Below, in pieces: positions 5,967 to 7,330 of a stretch of 7,330 bases of DNA; the stretch's first letter is position 1; every line of letters begins with the position of its first letter. A model generated the notes under the pieces. That model ran no database searches and was not told the origin of the DNA. It was given only the letters and a program-made list of their open reading frames with translations. Source of the stretch: Clostridia bacterium (GTDB taxonomy: Bacteria > Bacillota > Clostridia > RUG12999); NCBI GenBank assembly GCA_017502065.1, contig JAFVVU010000002.1:1-7330 (forward strand), read 5' to 3'. The position numbers and the translations under genes are program-made.

Positions 5967-5996
5967 CGCAATATAGTTATACTTTTGCGCAATATA
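5967..5996 (+). promoter_or_regulatory. Candidate operator of the AraC-type regulator (21-bp-phased direct repeat)
   Basis: CGCAATATA occurs at 5967-5975 and again at 5988-5996, an exact 9-bp direct repeat with 21-bp periodicity. The second copy ends 5 bp before the -35 of the plus-strand promoter (6002), the usual site for an AraC-type activator. It also lies downstream of the regulator's own predicted start near 6014 and abuts its ribosome binding site, so binding could repress the regulator. Confidence 0.68.
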
Positions 5997-6001
5997 TAAT
6001 G

Positions 6002-6030
6002 TTGACTTGAATTTGTGGTTATTATACAAT
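6002..6030 (+). promoter_or_regulatory. Promoter of the isomerase-oxidoreductase operon
   Basis: TTGACT (6002-6007), 17-bp spacer, TACAAT (6025-6030). Each hexamer differs from consensus at one position. The start would be near 6037, leaving a leader of about 39 nt. Its -10 overlaps that of the opposing promoter by 2 bp. Confidence 0.75.
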
Positions 6031-6049
6031 AATCTTAAAGAGAAGTCAA
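6021..6049 (-). promoter_or_regulatory. Promoter of the AraC-family gene, overlapping the opposing promoter
   Basis: Minus strand TTGACT (6049-6044), 17-bp spacer, TATAAT (6026-6021). Transcription would start near 6014, about 62 nt before the ATG at 5952. The -35 hexamer is identical to that of the opposing promoter and forms a 7-bp inverted repeat with it (TTGACTT 6002-6008, AAGTCAA 6043-6049). Confidence 0.75.
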
Positions 6050-6075
6050 TATAAACCGAAGAAAGAGTGATGAAA

Positions 6076-6924
6076 ATGAGTAAATTCCAAATAGGTGCAA
6101 TGGTTGAATCTTTCAGAACGGATTTAAAATCGGCAATTGACAAATCCGCAATATTGGGAATAAACGGATTGCAGATGCATGCAACCAAAGGCGAAAAGCT
6201 TCCTGAGAATATGACAAAAGAAAAAAGGCGTGAACTTCTTGATTACGTAAAATCAAAAGGAATGTGCTTTTCGGCAATCTGCGGAGATTTCGGTAAAGGG
6301 TTTGCTAATCCTGAACTGAATGACGAGCTTATTGAAAAATCAAAACGTGTTATGGAAATGGCAAAAGACCTTGAAACCAATATTGTAACAACACATATCG
6401 GGGTTGTACCACGGGATAAAAACCACGAAAAATATAAAATTCTGCAGGAAGCATGTTATGAACTGAGCAGGTTTGCAGACAGTATTGGTTCTCATTTTGC
6501 AATAGAAACAGGTACAGAAGATTCTGAAACCTTAAAAGAATTTCTGGACAACCTCGGTTCAAAGGGCGTAAGTGTAAATCTTGATCCGGCAAATCTTGTG
6601 ATGGTGCGCGGCGTTGATCCTGTCAAAGCGGTGTATGACCTTAAAGACTACATTGTTCATACCCATGCAAAAGACGGAATTATGCTGGTTTCAAGAAATC
6701 TTGAGGATGAATATAAACCGGGCTTCGTTCGTGAACCGGACAGCAAATTTTTCAAAGAAGTACCGCTTGGTACGGGAAAAGTTGATTTTCCGGCATACCT
6801 GAGGGCACTTGAAGATATAGGATATAAAGGATTTTTAACAATTGAACGAGAAGTTGGAGAAAATCCGTCGGCAGATATTGAACTTGCGGCGCGATTTTTA
6901 AGAACAAAAATGGAGGAAATGTAA
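6076..6924 (+). CDS. Sugar phosphate isomerase/epimerase (IolE/xylose-isomerase-like TIM barrel)
   Basis: The 282-residue protein from MSKFQIGAMVESF is a complete TIM barrel of the AP endonuclease 2 superfamily. Likely divalent-metal ligands in order are Glu144 (FAIETGTED), Asp170 (SVNLDPANL), His197 (VHTHAKD) and Glu257 (FLTIERE), the usual E-D-H-E set, so the enzyme should be active. Members isomerise, epimerise or dehydrate sugars, keto-sugars or inositols. The reading frame also allows GTG at 6067 or ATG at 6070; I chose ATG 6076 because AAAGAGTGAT (6062-6071) aligns as a ribosome binding site 4 nt before it. This is not certain. The next gene, a Gfo/Idh/MocA oxidoreductase, follows after 1 nt; such pairs typically oxidise a sugar and then rearrange or cleave the keto form. 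Substrate unknown. Confidence 0.88.
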   Translation: MSKFQIGAMVESFRTDLKSAIDKSAILGINGLQMHATKGEKLPENMTKEKRRELLDYVKSKGMCFSAICGDFGKGFANPELNDELIEKSKRVMEMAKDLETNIVTTHIGVVPRDKNHEKYKILQEACYELSRFADSIGSHFAIETGTEDSETLKEFLDNLGSKGVSVNLDPANLVMVRGVDPVKAVYDLKDYIVHTHAKDGIMLVSRNLEDEYKPGFVREPDSKFFKEVPLGTGKVDFPAYLRALEDIGYKGFLTIEREVGENPSADIELAARFLRTKMEEM

Positions 6925-6925
6925 A

Positions 6926-7330
6926 ATGGCAACACTTAAAATAGGTATTATCGGATGTGGAGGAATTTCACGTCAGCATATTGAAGCATATAACAAAAAT
7001 CCCGATGTGGAAGTTTATGCACTTTGTGATATAAACGAAGACCGTGTAAAATCAATGGGCGAAAAATACGGCATTGACAGACTTTATACAAGTGCGGAAG
7101 AAATGCTTAAACTCCCGGAAATTGATGCAGTAAGCGTATGTACATGGAACAGCGCACATGCACCTTGTACAATAGCGGCGCTTAATGCGGGAAAACATGT
7201 TCTCTGCGAAAAACCAATGGCAATGAATGCTGCTGAAGCACAGACAATGATAGATGCCGCTGAGAAAAACGGAAAGCTTCTTATGATAGGCTTTGCACGT
7301 CGCTACGGAAGTGACACAATGATTCTTGAA
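6926..7330 (+). CDS. Gfo/Idh/MocA family NAD(P)-dependent oxidoreductase, N-terminal part (runs off the window)
   Basis: The first 135 residues are visible. They form the Rossmann dinucleotide-binding domain: KIGIIGCGGISRQHIEAY (residues 5-22, GxGxxG-like), an acidic residue ending the second strand (ALCDINEDR, Asp35), then AVSVCTWNSAHAP and GKHVLCEKPMAMN, in which the EKP motif (95-97) contains the lysine typical of the family. Asp35 at the end of strand two favours NAD over NADP. The family oxidises or reduces hydroxyls of sugars, inositols and sugar acids. GGAGGA (6912-6917) lies 8 nt before the ATG, within the end of the isomerase gene, and the intergenic gap is 1 nt, so the two are one operon. 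The substrate-binding domain is beyond the window, so the substrate cannot be judged. Confidence 0.94.
   Translation, partial: MATLKIGIIGCGGISRQHIEAYNKNPDVEVYALCDINEDRVKSMGEKYGIDRLYTSAEEMLKLPEIDAVSVCTWNSAHAPCTIAALNAGKHVLCEKPMAMNAAEAQTMIDAAEKNGKLLMIGFARRYGSDTMILE

Overview
The window is a chromosomal piece of an AT-rich, endospore-forming type Firmicute, most likely a clostridium of the class Clostridia. The evidence is the strong AAGGAGG-type ribosome binding sites, near-consensus sigma-A promoters, an L27 with the Firmicute N-terminal extension next to its protease Prp, a SpoIVFB-like M50 protease, and the TIGR03960/TIGR03936 radical-SAM pair common near rplU in clostridia. No species can be named. 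No stretch of more than 300 bases lacks a gene; the largest gaps (209-381, 3937-4131, 5953-6075) hold promoters, a ribosomal-protein leader and operators. I see no tRNA, rRNA, CRISPR array, insertion sequence or phage gene.

Layout. (1) 1-208, minus: the start of a sugar phosphate isomerase/epimerase (TIM barrel), with its promoter at 247-275 and a repeat pair upstream at 281-310. (2) 382-1464, plus: a small single-pass membrane protein followed with zero spacing by an intramembrane M50 metalloprotease, resembling a reduced spoIVFA-spoIVFB. (3) 1458-1489: a perfect hairpin serving two convergent genes. (4) 3936-1488, minus: a large radical-SAM protein and its overlapping partner protein (DUF2344). 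(5) 4020-5113, plus: consensus promoter, L21-type leader, rplU, prp, rpmA, terminator. (6) 5952-5122, minus: an AraC-family regulator. (7) 6076-7330, plus: a second sugar phosphate isomerase/epimerase and the start of a Gfo/Idh/MocA oxidoreductase, one base apart.

The middle of the window is housekeeping: the ribosomal operon makes L21 and a precursor form of L27 together with the protease that trims it. The two ends look like one sugar-catabolic regulon that flanks it. The AraC-type regulator is divergent from the isomerase-oxidoreductase operon, and their promoters overlap face to face.

The most interesting signal is regulatory. Upstream of the 6076 operon is a direct repeat CGCAATATA/CGCAATATA with 21-bp periodicity, ending 5 bp before the -35. 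The distant 1-208 gene, on the opposite strand at the other end of the window, has GGCAAGATT/CGCAAGATA with the same 21-bp periodicity and the same 5-bp gap to its -35. This predicts that one AraC-type protein activates both.
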